From assembly GCA_018968785.1 (NCBI GenBank), contig JAGWZN010000003.1, positions 1-17,039 of the forward strand: 17,039 bases of DNA. The letters run 5' to 3'. The position numbers and the translations under genes were made by a program. Below are positions 1 to 7,524 of this stretch, one piece after another. The stretch comes from Patescibacteria group bacterium. GTDB taxonomy: Bacteria; Patescibacteriota; UBA1384; CAILIB01. Below the pieces are notes generated by a model. The model saw only the letters and a list, made by a program, of their open reading frames with translations, was not told the origin of the DNA and did not search any database. Numbering within the stretch: position 1 is the first letter of the stretch; every line of letters begins with the position of its first letter.

Positions 1-587
1 TCGATTCCGGCAAAGAAGTGGCCGATTAGAGAAAAAGCTCCAATTACAAACAGAATATCATGACCCAGGGCGAGAATAGCGGTAACGCCAAACCGCCAGG
101 AAGAGGCCGGCTTCGGTACTGAAGCGAACGACCAGGCAATAAACAGAATAATGGCGGCGGACGCGATAATGACCGCCCACACCGCTTTCTGAGTGGTGGA
201 GCTGGCAACCGATCCGCCGATATTCTCAAAACTCACCTCGGAAACGGTCGGATACTGCTGTTTCAACTTCGAAACGATACTATCCCCTATTTCGCGCGGC
301 TTTTGTTTCGCCTGGTCCGGAAAACGGATGAGAACATCCTGGTTTCCGCTGGTTTGAACGGACAGATCGCTGATTTTCAGAGAACTGAGATCCGATCGGA
401 GCTGTTCAATTGCCGGCCGGTTCTGGTTAAGATGCAGATCTTGAAGTGTGCCACCTTTGAAGTCGATCCCGACCGGCAGACCCCAAACAAAAAGCGAAAC
501 TATACCTGGTAGGATAAGAAAAGTCGAAAGCAGATACCAGTTTCTTCGGGTGCCAATGATATTAAAGTGTCTATGTGGGGTTTCCAT
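1..587 (-). CDS. secF: Protein translocase subunit SecF (partial, runs off the left edge)
   Basis: This is the first 195 codons of SecF, the membrane partner of SecD. SecDF uses the proton gradient to pull on preproteins leaving SecYEG. The reading frame opens at an ATG (587-585) and stays open to position 1. It has a short basic N-terminus (METPHRHFNIIGTRRNW), a first membrane segment at about residues 17-35, and then the SecF hallmark VGIDFKGGTL. A periplasmic P1-like stretch follows, and a second membrane segment begins near residue 130 (AVWAVIIASAAIILFIAW). The start lies 6 bp after the secD stop, so the two are surely co-transcribed. No Shine-Dalgarno motif precedes the ATG. The C-terminal membrane segments lie outside the window, so intactness cannot be judged. 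Confidence 0.93.
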   Translation of the reverse strand, partial: METPHRHFNIIGTRRNWYLLSTFLILPGIVSLFVWGLPVGIDFKGGTLQDLHLNQNRPAIEQLRSDLSSLKISDLSVQTSGNQDVLIRFPDQAKQKPREIGDSIVSKLKQQYPTVSEVSFENIGGSVASSTTQKAVWAVIIASAAIILFIAWSFASVPKPASSWRFGVTAILALGHDILFVIGAFSLIGHFFAGI

Positions 588-593
588 GGCGGC

Positions 594-1877
594 TTATTCT
601 TTAGCGATATTAAGCAACTTCTGCAACCGGCTGCCGGCTAACAGCAGCATCCAGGTCCGGGTCACGGAGATAGCGGAAAACAGGCTGAGCAAGGTGCCGA
701 TAATTAAGACAACCGCGAACCCTCGCACGCCGCCGGTTCCAAAGAAGAAAATCACGGTAGCGGAAATCAGGCCGGAGATATGCGAGTCTCGGATGCTGGT
801 CCAAGCCCGCCGGAACGCCTCTTGAATCGCCACCGCCATCGGCTTGCCGAGCCGCAGCTCCTCCTTCAAACGTTCAAAAGTCAGAATATTAGTGTCAATC
901 GCGATTCCCATCGAGATGATAAACCCGGCAATTCCCGCCAGCGTGAGCGTGACCGGCAGCAGCTTGTACAGCGCGATATTAATAAGCGCGTACAGAATCA
1001 GCGCCAAGGTGGCTACCACCCCGCACCAGCGGTAATACGCGATAATGAAAAGGAAGATAAGGGTAATCCCAATTAAACCGGCCATTAGACTTTGGTTAAT
1101 CGCGTCGCTTCCCAGACTGGCTCCCACCGTTTGTTCCTGCACCAGAGAAATCGGCACCGGTAGCGCGCCGTAGTTCAGCTGCAGCGCAAAGTCCTTCGCC
1201 TGTTGGGCGGTAAAACTACCGGTAATAACGGCCTGGCCATCCGTAATTGGTCCGGAAACTACCGGATTGGAGATGAGCTGATTATCCAAATAAATACCGA
1301 TCGGCTTGTTGACATTGGCGGTGGTGGCATCGGCAAACTTCTGTTTGCCTTCAGCGGTCAGATTAAGGTTGACCTGCCAGGAGTTGCCGGCCGCGGCCGG
1401 TTGGCCGGCGGCTGTCTGAGCCGGAGCGGCGCTGGCGCCTCCGGGCACCAGATCCTTGCCTTCCAAGACGACCTTGCCGGTTTCATCCCGGAACTCCAAT
1501 TTGGCCGTCGATCCGATAATGCTTTTTGCCTTGCTGATGTCGGTAACACCGGGCAGATCGACGATAATGGCTGGCGCGCTGCCAATGGAGGTCAGGCGGA
1601 TATCCGGCTCACTGACCCCCAACGCGTTAACCCGGTCGCTAATCACCTGCTGCACCCCGTTCATGGCGGCGGTGACATCTTGTTTCTCGATTTTGCTGAC
1701 ATCGGCCTGATATATCAGATGAGCACCCCCTTTCAAATCGAGTCCTTCCTGGAGGGCGATGTTCCGGTACCAACTACCGATCTGCAACGCCTGAGTGGAC
1801 GGCCAGCTGATGTACCCGGCAGCGGCGGCTAAAATGAGGATAAGAACGAATTTGATCCAAAGGTTACGGCGTATCAT
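594..1877 (-). CDS. secD: Protein translocase subunit SecD
   Basis: SecD, 427 residues, is the larger subunit of the proton-driven SecDF export motor. An N-terminal membrane segment (about residues 9-27) is followed by GLDLKGGAHLIY (about 45-56), the SecD signature. The P1 region contains an Ala/Pro/Gln-rich insertion at about residues 148-166. A C-terminal bundle of membrane helices begins near residue 262 and carries GIAIDTNILTFERLKEE, matching the conserved SecD transmembrane motif with its Asp. The later motif usually read as DANxTT is DSHISG here, a noticeable departure. The protein is short compared with E. coli SecD (615), as in many Gram-positive and CPR bacteria. It starts 6 bp after the RHH-nucleotidyltransferase gene and is followed 6 bp later by secF. 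Confidence 0.95.
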   Translation of the reverse strand: MIRRNLWIKFVLILILAAAAGYISWPSTQALQIGSWYRNIALQEGLDLKGGAHLIYQADVSKIEKQDVTAAMNGVQQVISDRVNALGVSEPDIRLTSIGSAPAIIVDLPGVTDISKAKSIIGSTAKLEFRDETGKVVLEGKDLVPGGASAAPAQTAAGQPAAAGNSWQVNLNLTAEGKQKFADATTANVNKPIGIYLDNQLISNPVVSGPITDGQAVITGSFTAQQAKDFALQLNYGALPVPISLVQEQTVGASLGSDAINQSLMAGLIGITLIFLFIIAYYRWCGVVATLALILYALINIALYKLLPVTLTLAGIAGFIISMGIAIDTNILTFERLKEELRLGKPMAVAIQEAFRRAWTSIRDSHISGLISATVIFFFGTGGVRGFAVVLIIGTLLSLFSAISVTRTWMLLLAGSRLQKLLNIAKE

Positions 1878-1883
1878 GGTTGG

Positions 1884-2558
1884 TTATGATTTATCGGTTC
1901 GCTCGCGCTTATAATCGGTTAGTATCGGATAGGAAAGCAGCTTGCCTTGGCTGGTTAGTTCGTGAAATACCGTCTCTTCCAGCATACAGAATCCGGACGG
2001 GATAAAGGAGAAAACTTTCGGTTCAACCACATAGATACCGCTCAACTCCCGCAGCGAACGAGTGGCCAGGGTAACGATCGGCTGATGCTCCCGGTGAAAC
2101 TTCAGCAGATTCTTCAGGTCGATATCAACCGGATGGTCGATATTAAAGACCAGAAAGGTCTGCTTTAGTTTATTCTTCAGTTGCAACAACGCTCCGCCCG
2201 TTCCCAGCTCCGATTCGCTGTACTGAATGGTCAAACCTTGCTCTTCCCCGGTGCCGATCTCCTTCTTAATCCGCTCTCCCAGATACCCCACCGCAATAAT
2301 TATATCAAAAATACCGTACTGTTTCAGCAGGGCCAGGCTACGGCTGATCGCGGGAATCCGCTTGACCGCCTGCTGGCCGCCGGCCAGGATAACCGCCTGT
2401 TTAACCTGGATTAGTTCCAGCGTTTCGTTAACCAGGCTTTCAATGGCATGGGATCGATTGCGAATACGCACCCCGTCTACCAATTCGTCAATCTGTTCGG
2501 CAGTGGCGCGTGAGAGGGAGATCGTGACCCGTACCCGGTCTTTATATGAGGAATGCAT
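1884..2558 (-). CDS. Ribbon-helix-helix domain fused to a degenerate NDP-sugar nucleotidyltransferase-like domain
   Basis: A 224-residue protein with two recognisable parts. Residues 8-50 read as a ribbon-helix-helix (CopG/MetJ-type) DNA-binding fold: strand RVRVTISL, helix TAEQIDELVDGV, then RNRSHAIESLVNETLEL. From residue 54 the sequence follows the sugar-nucleotidyltransferase family: AVILAGG, GIFDIIIAVGYLGERI, YSESELGTGGAL, LVFNIDHPVDIDL, GIYVVEPKVF, LEETVFHEL. The stretch that normally follows AGG (GTRLxPLT...PKPxxPV), which binds the nucleotide and catalyses transfer, is missing: AGGQQAVKRIPAIS leads straight into the next helix. The usual NGD appears as NID, and the terminal W-x-D-I-G-T region is absent. 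I infer a regulator or sensor rather than an active enzyme. It sits 41 bp after rluD and 6 bp before secD, with no known link to export. Confidence 0.8.
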   Translation of the reverse strand: MHSSYKDRVRVTISLSRATAEQIDELVDGVRIRNRSHAIESLVNETLELIQVKQAVILAGGQQAVKRIPAISRSLALLKQYGIFDIIIAVGYLGERIKKEIGTGEEQGLTIQYSESELGTGGALLQLKNKLKQTFLVFNIDHPVDIDLKNLLKFHREHQPIVTLATRSLRELSGIYVVEPKVFSFIPSGFCMLEETVFHELTSQGKLLSYPILTDYKRERTDKS

Positions 2559-2599
2559 ACAGAAAAAGAGCCATTTGCTAGCCCCTCATACATACGGTA

Positions 2600-3556
2600 T
2601 CAGGTGGCCGGATGGTTGTCAAAAGGAATGCCGTGCTCAAATCCCCGACTCTCCAAACTAATCTCTCTTCCGCTCTTTGGGTGGCGGAACGTGATTCGGC
2701 TGGCATGGAGTAACTGGTGTGTGACATTCAGTCGTTTACTCAAAGCGGAAGCCGGCTTGTTGGTATATAATGGATCGCCGATAACCGGGTGACCGATATA
2801 CTTGCAGTGTACACGAATCTGGTGAGTTCGCCCGGTTTCGATTCGGCATTCAATGACGGTGGCGACATCCCGGCCGTACCGGATCGTCCGTACCGGATGG
2901 ATATGGGTAATCGCTTCCCTTCCCGGGTTACTGAGCGGCCGGGCACCCATCCGACCGTCGCCGGTGTGTTTGCGGGCGATCACTGTGTGGATGGTCTGAT
3001 CCTCCGTTATCTCACCGTGCACCAGGGCGAGATAGCATTTTTGCACGGTATGGTCATGAAACTGTTTAGCCAGATTGAGCAGCGCCTCCCGTGTCTTTGC
3101 GGCTAGAATAACACCGCCGGTATCTTTATCAAGCCGGTGTACAATTCCCGGTCGCATCCGGCTGATCGCTGACTCCGGATCATACACCGCGTTTACAATC
3201 TCGGGAGCGTGTGCCAGCAATGCCTGAACCAGAGTGCCCTGATCTTCAGTCGAGTTCGGGTGGACGGTCATCCCGACCGGTTTGTTAATGGCGAGCAGGT
3301 CATTATCCTCATATATAATGTCGAGCGGCATCGCGGCGGCAGTCGGAAACGGCTGGATATCCGGAAAATCAACCTGGATCCGCTCCCCCGCTTTGACCGG
3401 ATAACGGGCTTTCTTGCTGGCGCCGTTGACCGTTACTAGTTCTCGATCAATTAACTGCTGCAAATAAGCGCGGCTGTGTTGCGGCGCCTGCTGCCGCAAA
3501 AACCGATCTAAACGAACGGTCGCGTCACTCGGCGAAACGGTGTACTCAGTTTTCAT
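2600..3556 (-). CDS. rluD: RluA/RluD-family 23S rRNA pseudouridine synthase
   Basis: A 318-residue pseudouridine synthase that isomerises uridine in RNA, most likely helix-69-type sites of 23S rRNA if it is a true RluD. An S4 RNA-binding domain occupies about residues 12-75 (VRLDRFLRQQ, LVTVNGASKKARYPVKAGERI). The catalytic domain follows with DLLAINKPVGMTVHP (about 86-100), the signature HRLDKDTGGVILAAKT with catalytic Asp143, and GRTHQIRVHCKYIGHPVIGD near the C-terminus. Length and domain order match RluD/YlyB proteins. Its ATG overlaps the end of rmuC by 11 bp, so it is translationally linked to that gene. Assignment to RluD rather than RluC or another RluA member rests on overall shape, so the symbol is less certain than the family. 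Confidence 0.9.
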   Translation of the reverse strand: MKTEYTVSPSDATVRLDRFLRQQAPQHSRAYLQQLIDRELVTVNGASKKARYPVKAGERIQVDFPDIQPFPTAAAMPLDIIYEDNDLLAINKPVGMTVHPNSTEDQGTLVQALLAHAPEIVNAVYDPESAISRMRPGIVHRLDKDTGGVILAAKTREALLNLAKQFHDHTVQKCYLALVHGEITEDQTIHTVIARKHTGDGRMGARPLSNPGREAITHIHPVRTIRYGRDVATVIECRIETGRTHQIRVHCKYIGHPVIGDPLYTNKPASALSKRLNVTHQLLHASRITFRHPKSGREISLESRGFEHGIPFDNHPAT

Positions 3557-4613
3557 CGACCAAGAGAGGAGCGGCCGGCTCTTCTTCTAATAACGTCTGT
3601 TCCACGGAAGTAATGCGCATGAATTTCTGCTCAACCTGCCCCAGCCGCTTATCGCTCTGGTCGTAACTTTGGGCGGCATGGCGTAAGTGGACGCCAATTT
3701 TCTCGTACTGTTCCCTAAACCGTCCGAACTCTCCTTGCAGTCCGGTCAGGTTTTTCTGAATCTCTTTCGCGCTTTTTTCTATCTCCAAACCGCGCAAACC
3801 AAAGAAAATTACCTGAAGATAGGCGTAGAAACTGCTAGGAGAAACCGGTATGACCTGTTTACCAAACGCGTAGCTGAGCAGATGGAGGTCATCCTCATCC
3901 TGGATGAACGCCTGATAATACACATTTTCCGCCGGGACGTACATGAACGCGAAATCCAGGGTTCCCTCCCCGGGCAAAATGTATTTTTTAGCGATCTCAT
4001 CAATCCGTTTTTTCATATCCTGCATGAACTGCCGTTTAAACGGCGCTTTCTGATCCTCCTCCGCTTCCACCATCCGCACAAAGTTTTCCAGGCTGAATTT
4101 CGAATCGATTGGTAACAGTAGGCCGTCCCGTAAGAAGATTACGGCATCGCAAACCTCTCCGCTTTTGAACCCGTACTGCATCTTAAAATGTCCAGCCGGA
4201 ATAATCTGCGCGATCAGTTCGGCCAGCCAGATCTCCCCCATGCCTCCGCGCAGTTTGGGAGCCTGTAAAATCCTCTGAAGGCTGGAAATATCCTTTCCCA
4301 GGTCAAAAATACGTTTATTGGCTTCTTCTAACTGCATCAGCTTGCCCTGGACATCCGCCACTACCTTGGTGGCGTGATCCAGCCGGGTGTGCACCATCTG
4401 GCTGCTCCGGTCTTGCGCTTCCTGTTGCCGCGTCATCTGCTGCAGTACCAGGCTGGTGGTTTGCTGCAACTGCTGGCCTTGCTGCTGCTGCAACTGCTGG
4501 ATTGCCGCCTGCAACCGTTCCGGTCCGCTTCTGTCGCCAATCAGTCGGTACATTAAAACGGCGATCAGGAGTATGAGAATCGCGATAATGACCAGTAAGA
4601 CGGTTATTTCCAT
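3546..4613 (-). CDS. rmuC: RmuC-family DNA recombination protein
   Basis: A 355-residue protein of the RmuC family, which limits inversions and rearrangements at repeats in E. coli and has a restriction-nuclease-like core. An N-terminal membrane anchor (about residues 4-24, VLLVIIAILILLIAVLMYRL) is followed by a Gln-rich coiled coil at about residues 30-110 (QQLQQQQGQQLQQTT). The RmuC core runs from about residue 115 to 300: SLQRILQAPKLRGGMGEIWL, MQYGFKSGEVCDAVIFL, LLPIDSKFSLENF, FMYVPAENVYYQAF and VIPVSPSSFYAYLQ. The D-A-V...P-I-D-S-K arrangement fits a PD-(D/E)XK-type site. It starts 16 bp after the helicase-nuclease gene and overlaps rluD at its 3' end. The pairing with a helicase-nuclease suggests a DNA-repair transcription unit. 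Confidence 0.93.
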   Translation of the reverse strand: MEITVLLVIIAILILLIAVLMYRLIGDRSGPERLQAAIQQLQQQQGQQLQQTTSLVLQQMTRQQEAQDRSSQMVHTRLDHATKVVADVQGKLMQLEEANKRIFDLGKDISSLQRILQAPKLRGGMGEIWLAELIAQIIPAGHFKMQYGFKSGEVCDAVIFLRDGLLLPIDSKFSLENFVRMVEAEEDQKAPFKRQFMQDMKKRIDEIAKKYILPGEGTLDFAFMYVPAENVYYQAFIQDEDDLHLLSYAFGKQVIPVSPSSFYAYLQVIFFGLRGLEIEKSAKEIQKNLTGLQGEFGRFREQYEKIGVHLRHAAQSYDQSDKRLGQVEQKFMRITSVEQTLLEEEPAAPLLVDEN

Positions 4614-4629
4614 GAAGCGGGGTTATTGT

Positions 4630-7464
4630 TTATCCTTTCCGGTACCGGAAGGGGCAGATATCGCGGTAATCGCAGTACTGACAGGTATTTAAGCTGGGAG
4701 TGGGGGTAAATTCGCCTCGCTCGATATCGGCCCGGATCCGGGTAACGGTCTCTTTTACTTTCGCCTGCACGGCGGTGAGATCCAGATCGGCTTGCTTAAG
4801 CGTTACGGCCTCGTCTTTCATCAGATACTGGATCTCCACCTCCTCCACGGTACGGCGCTGCTGAGTCAGCGCTAAGACATAACTGCCGAGCGCGATGTCA
4901 TCGGCCAGATCCTTGGATTTTTTCACACTCTCTCCGGTTTTATAGTCTATCACTTTATACTTCCCGTCGGGAAGTAGGTCGACGCGATCGATCTTCCCGT
5001 TTAATACGATTCCTTCTTCCAGCCGGATTTTACATGACTGTTCCAATGCCACCGGCTTAATCGGTTCGTCCCGATGACGCTCCTCGTACCGTTTTAACAT
5101 CTCCAAACCTTCCTGAAACCGTTCATGCTCATGTCGCTTATTTTCATAACCGCCACTGATCCAGGATTCACGGTACAGGGTGTCGATATCCGCGTCTTTT
5201 CCGTTGCGGCGCGCTTCCCACCACTTCCGCAACGTTTCGTGGACGGAGATGCCGAAATTCGCAAAATGACTAGCCGGCGCCTTTACGTTTAGCACGTACT
5301 GATACTCGTACTTCTTGGGACAGCTCATGTAGTTTTCCAGAGCGGAAGGCGAAAAAGTCGGCGGCTGATACCGCTGACCCTCTTTCTTACCGGTCCTGCC
5401 GGTAGGTAACGGAAGCGGTGCCTCTTTCCCCCTTTGTGGCTGGGAGCTGGCGCCCAGCGCTTCTATTACAAACTGTGATACTTTTGCCGGAGTTTTGCGC
5501 TCCTCGTACAGTTCGCTGGAAGTCAGATATAGCCGCTCTTTGGCCCGGGTAAAGGCGACATACGCCAGGCGACGCTCCTCTTCCTCCTTGTTCTCGGTTG
5601 GGTTGAGATGGCTGTGAGTAATCTCATAAGGAAACGGTAAGGAATCGGCGTAATTTTTACCGGGAAATCGGCCCTGTACCATACTCATGACAAAAACAAC
5701 CGAAAATTCCAGACCTTTGCTTTTGTGGATAGTGAGTACCCGTACCCCGGGAGATGCCGTATCGTTGTCGCGCTGCAAGGTAATCTCTTCTTCACTGGCT
5801 AACAGATAATCCAGGTACTGAATATACTCCGCAACGCCGGACGCTCCGCGCACTGTTTCATAGGCGGAAATCTCCTCATGCAGGGTAGCTAACAGATCCA
5901 TGCTCTGTCCTTCCTCCTTCATCTGCTCGGTTAACCCCGAATCCTGAATAAAATGGAGAAACGCTTGAGACGTCTGCAATCCTCCGCATTCGGTTATCAG
6001 TTTCTGCAGATACTGTAGGGCGGCCGTGACATCGGTGTCCAGATTGGAACTCTGCTCTAGGTATTCATACAAGGAGACCGTTTGGTATCGGGAGGCGTTC
6101 ATGTATTTCTGCAATACCCGCTCCGGCACACGAAACGGCGGATGGGTCAGGCAATAGAACAGATTAAGGTTATTGTCCGGATCAGTAAGAAAACGCAGGA
6201 AACTCAGTACGGATTGGATCAGTGGCTGATGGTAGAAGCGATTATCACCCAAACAGTGGTACGGAATTCCTCGGCTCTGTAAGGCCGCCTCCATGCCGTG
6301 GCTATGGCTCCGAGAGCGGACGAGGATAGCGATATCTTCCGGTTCATACAGCCCGGAACGGAGTAAGTCGTTTATAGTATCCGCTACCTTCTGCTGCTCA
6401 AAGATGCTTCGCTCGAAGTGCCAGTGCTCTGGGAGCGAACCGCCGACGCGTTGGCTGATGAGCCGCTTGGAAATCGACTCGCGTGCTTCCAGGCGGTTTG
6501 GATTGTTATGTTGAATTAAGGCATACGCCGTGTCTAGGATCGGCTGGGTTGAGCGGAAATTTTCGGTAAGGGGAACAGCTTTGGCTCCGGGGTACGTTTC
6601 TCGAAAATGCAAGATATTATTAATGTTGGCTCCTCGAAAGCTGTAAATAGCCTGGTCGTCGTCTCCTACCGCCATAATATTGCCGTTCGGACCGGTCAGT
6701 AACCGCGCAACTTCGCTTTGAGCGTAGTTTGTGTCCTGAAACTCATCAATGAGTAGATAAGATACTCGTTCCCGCTCTTCTTTTACTGCCGATGGAAAGT
6801 TACGGAACAGTTTAACAACCTGATAAATCAGATCGCCGTAGGAGAGGACGCTGGCATCGGCGTACAGACGGTCTACGGCAGCGTACACCCGTCCAAGTTC
6901 TTCCAGTTTAGCCGCCTGCTCGGCGGTGGCGTCATCAGCGGCGGTTTTCCGCAATGTTTTAGCGTGAGCGATAATCTCATCCGGTGTCAGGCATTCATCT
7001 TTGGCCCGGCTGAGGAACTGGGTAAGGGCGTGCAAGAACTCCACCGGATTCTTGCTGGGTTTGTACAGCTTAGTTGGCAGCTCAGCCAGATGTTGCCGGA
7101 GAAAGCTAATCTCATCGGCGGCGGTCATTAACCGGGAGGCGGGATCAAGGCCAAGAAGAAACGCGTGCCGTTTCAGGATATCGGCACCGAAGCTGTGAAA
7201 GGTGGAAATAACCGTTCCGGTTACTCCGTACGGCAGCAACCGGTCGACCCGGTCTTCCATTTCCCGAGCCGCTTTATCGGTAAAGGTCAAAGCGACAATC
7301 CGCTCAGCCGGCACCATATGTTGGAGAATCAGATAGGCGATCCGATGGGTAATCACCTTGGTTTTGCCCGTACCGGCTCCCGCTACCACTAAACACGGCC
7401 CGGTCGTATGAGTAACCGCCTGCAACTGATCCGGGGTGAGTTCGCTCAACAGATCGAAAGGCAT
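4630..7464 (-). CDS. UvrD/PcrA-type helicase fused to a Fe-S PD-(D/E)XK (AddB/Cas4-like) nuclease
   Basis: A 944-residue superfamily 1A helicase with a nuclease tail. The helicase part has the Q motif LTPDQLQAV, Walker A GAGTGKT (29-35), the Walker B region LLIDEFQDTNYAQ, motif III VGDDDQAIYSFRGAN, ENFRSTQ, VLTIHKSKGLEF and VAFTRAKERLYL. After about residue 700 a nuclease domain begins. CPKKYEYQY supplies one Cys; GKIDRVDLLPDG and KVIDYKTGE supply the PD-(D/E)XK residues; the end CQYCDYRDICPF supplies Cys928, 931 and 937. Together these give the four-cysteine 4Fe-4S layout known from AddB, AdnA/AdnB and Cas4. PcrA/UvrD alone is about 720-750 residues, so the tail is extra. Probable role: double-strand-break end processing or repair in one chain. 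The start fits a leaderless transcript (promoter at 7471-7499). Confidence 0.92.
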   Translation of the reverse strand: MPFDLLSELTPDQLQAVTHTTGPCLVVAGAGTGKTKVITHRIAYLILQHMVPAERIVALTFTDKAAREMEDRVDRLLPYGVTGTVISTFHSFGADILKRHAFLLGLDPASRLMTAADEISFLRQHLAELPTKLYKPSKNPVEFLHALTQFLSRAKDECLTPDEIIAHAKTLRKTAADDATAEQAAKLEELGRVYAAVDRLYADASVLSYGDLIYQVVKLFRNFPSAVKEERERVSYLLIDEFQDTNYAQSEVARLLTGPNGNIMAVGDDDQAIYSFRGANINNILHFRETYPGAKAVPLTENFRSTQPILDTAYALIQHNNPNRLEARESISKRLISQRVGGSLPEHWHFERSIFEQQKVADTINDLLRSGLYEPEDIAILVRSRSHSHGMEAALQSRGIPYHCLGDNRFYHQPLIQSVLSFLRFLTDPDNNLNLFYCLTHPPFRVPERVLQKYMNASRYQTVSLYEYLEQSSNLDTDVTAALQYLQKLITECGGLQTSQAFLHFIQDSGLTEQMKEEGQSMDLLATLHEEISAYETVRGASGVAEYIQYLDYLLASEEEITLQRDNDTASPGVRVLTIHKSKGLEFSVVFVMSMVQGRFPGKNYADSLPFPYEITHSHLNPTENKEEEERRLAYVAFTRAKERLYLTSSELYEERKTPAKVSQFVIEALGASSQPQRGKEAPLPLPTGRTGKKEGQRYQPPTFSPSALENYMSCPKKYEYQYVLNVKAPASHFANFGISVHETLRKWWEARRNGKDADIDTLYRESWISGGYENKRHEHERFQEGLEMLKRYEERHRDEPIKPVALEQSCKIRLEEGIVLNGKIDRVDLLPDGKYKVIDYKTGESVKKSKDLADDIALGSYVLALTQQRRTVEEVEIQYLMKDEAVTLKQADLDLTAVQAKVKETVTRIRADIERGEFTPTPSLNTCQYCDYRDICPFRYRKG

Positions 7465-7470
7465 AATCGT

Positions 7471-7499
7471 ATTATAGCGAACCGGCGGTTCGACAGCAA
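7471..7499 (-). promoter_or_regulatory. Promoter of the helicase-nuclease gene, predicting a leaderless mRNA
   Basis: Read on the minus strand, TTGCTG (7499-7494), a 17-bp spacer and a perfect TATAAT (7476-7471) are followed by only 6 nt before the ATG at 7464. The expected +1 is therefore the A of the start codon. The spacer contains a 6-3-6 inverted repeat, CGAACC-GCC-GGTTCG (7478-7492), that a repressor could occupy. Confidence 0.6.
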
Positions 7500-7524
7500 A
7501 AAATACGGACGGAGAAATGTATCC

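Noticed and set aside
448..825. Open frame of 125 codons on the plus strand across the secF-secD junction
   Set aside because: Antisense to both genes, with no promoter or family signal.
1203..1832. Open frame of 209 codons on the plus strand inside secD
   Set aside because: It lies fully antisense to a well-supported secD, shows no family resemblance and has skewed Gly/Arg content expected from reading a coding strand backwards.
7477..7524. Possible terminator after ftsZ (T-run on the minus strand near 7498-7503)
   Set aside because: Only a weak 4-6 bp stem with a 12-nt loop can be drawn before the T-run, and the run overlaps the -35 of the helicase promoter.
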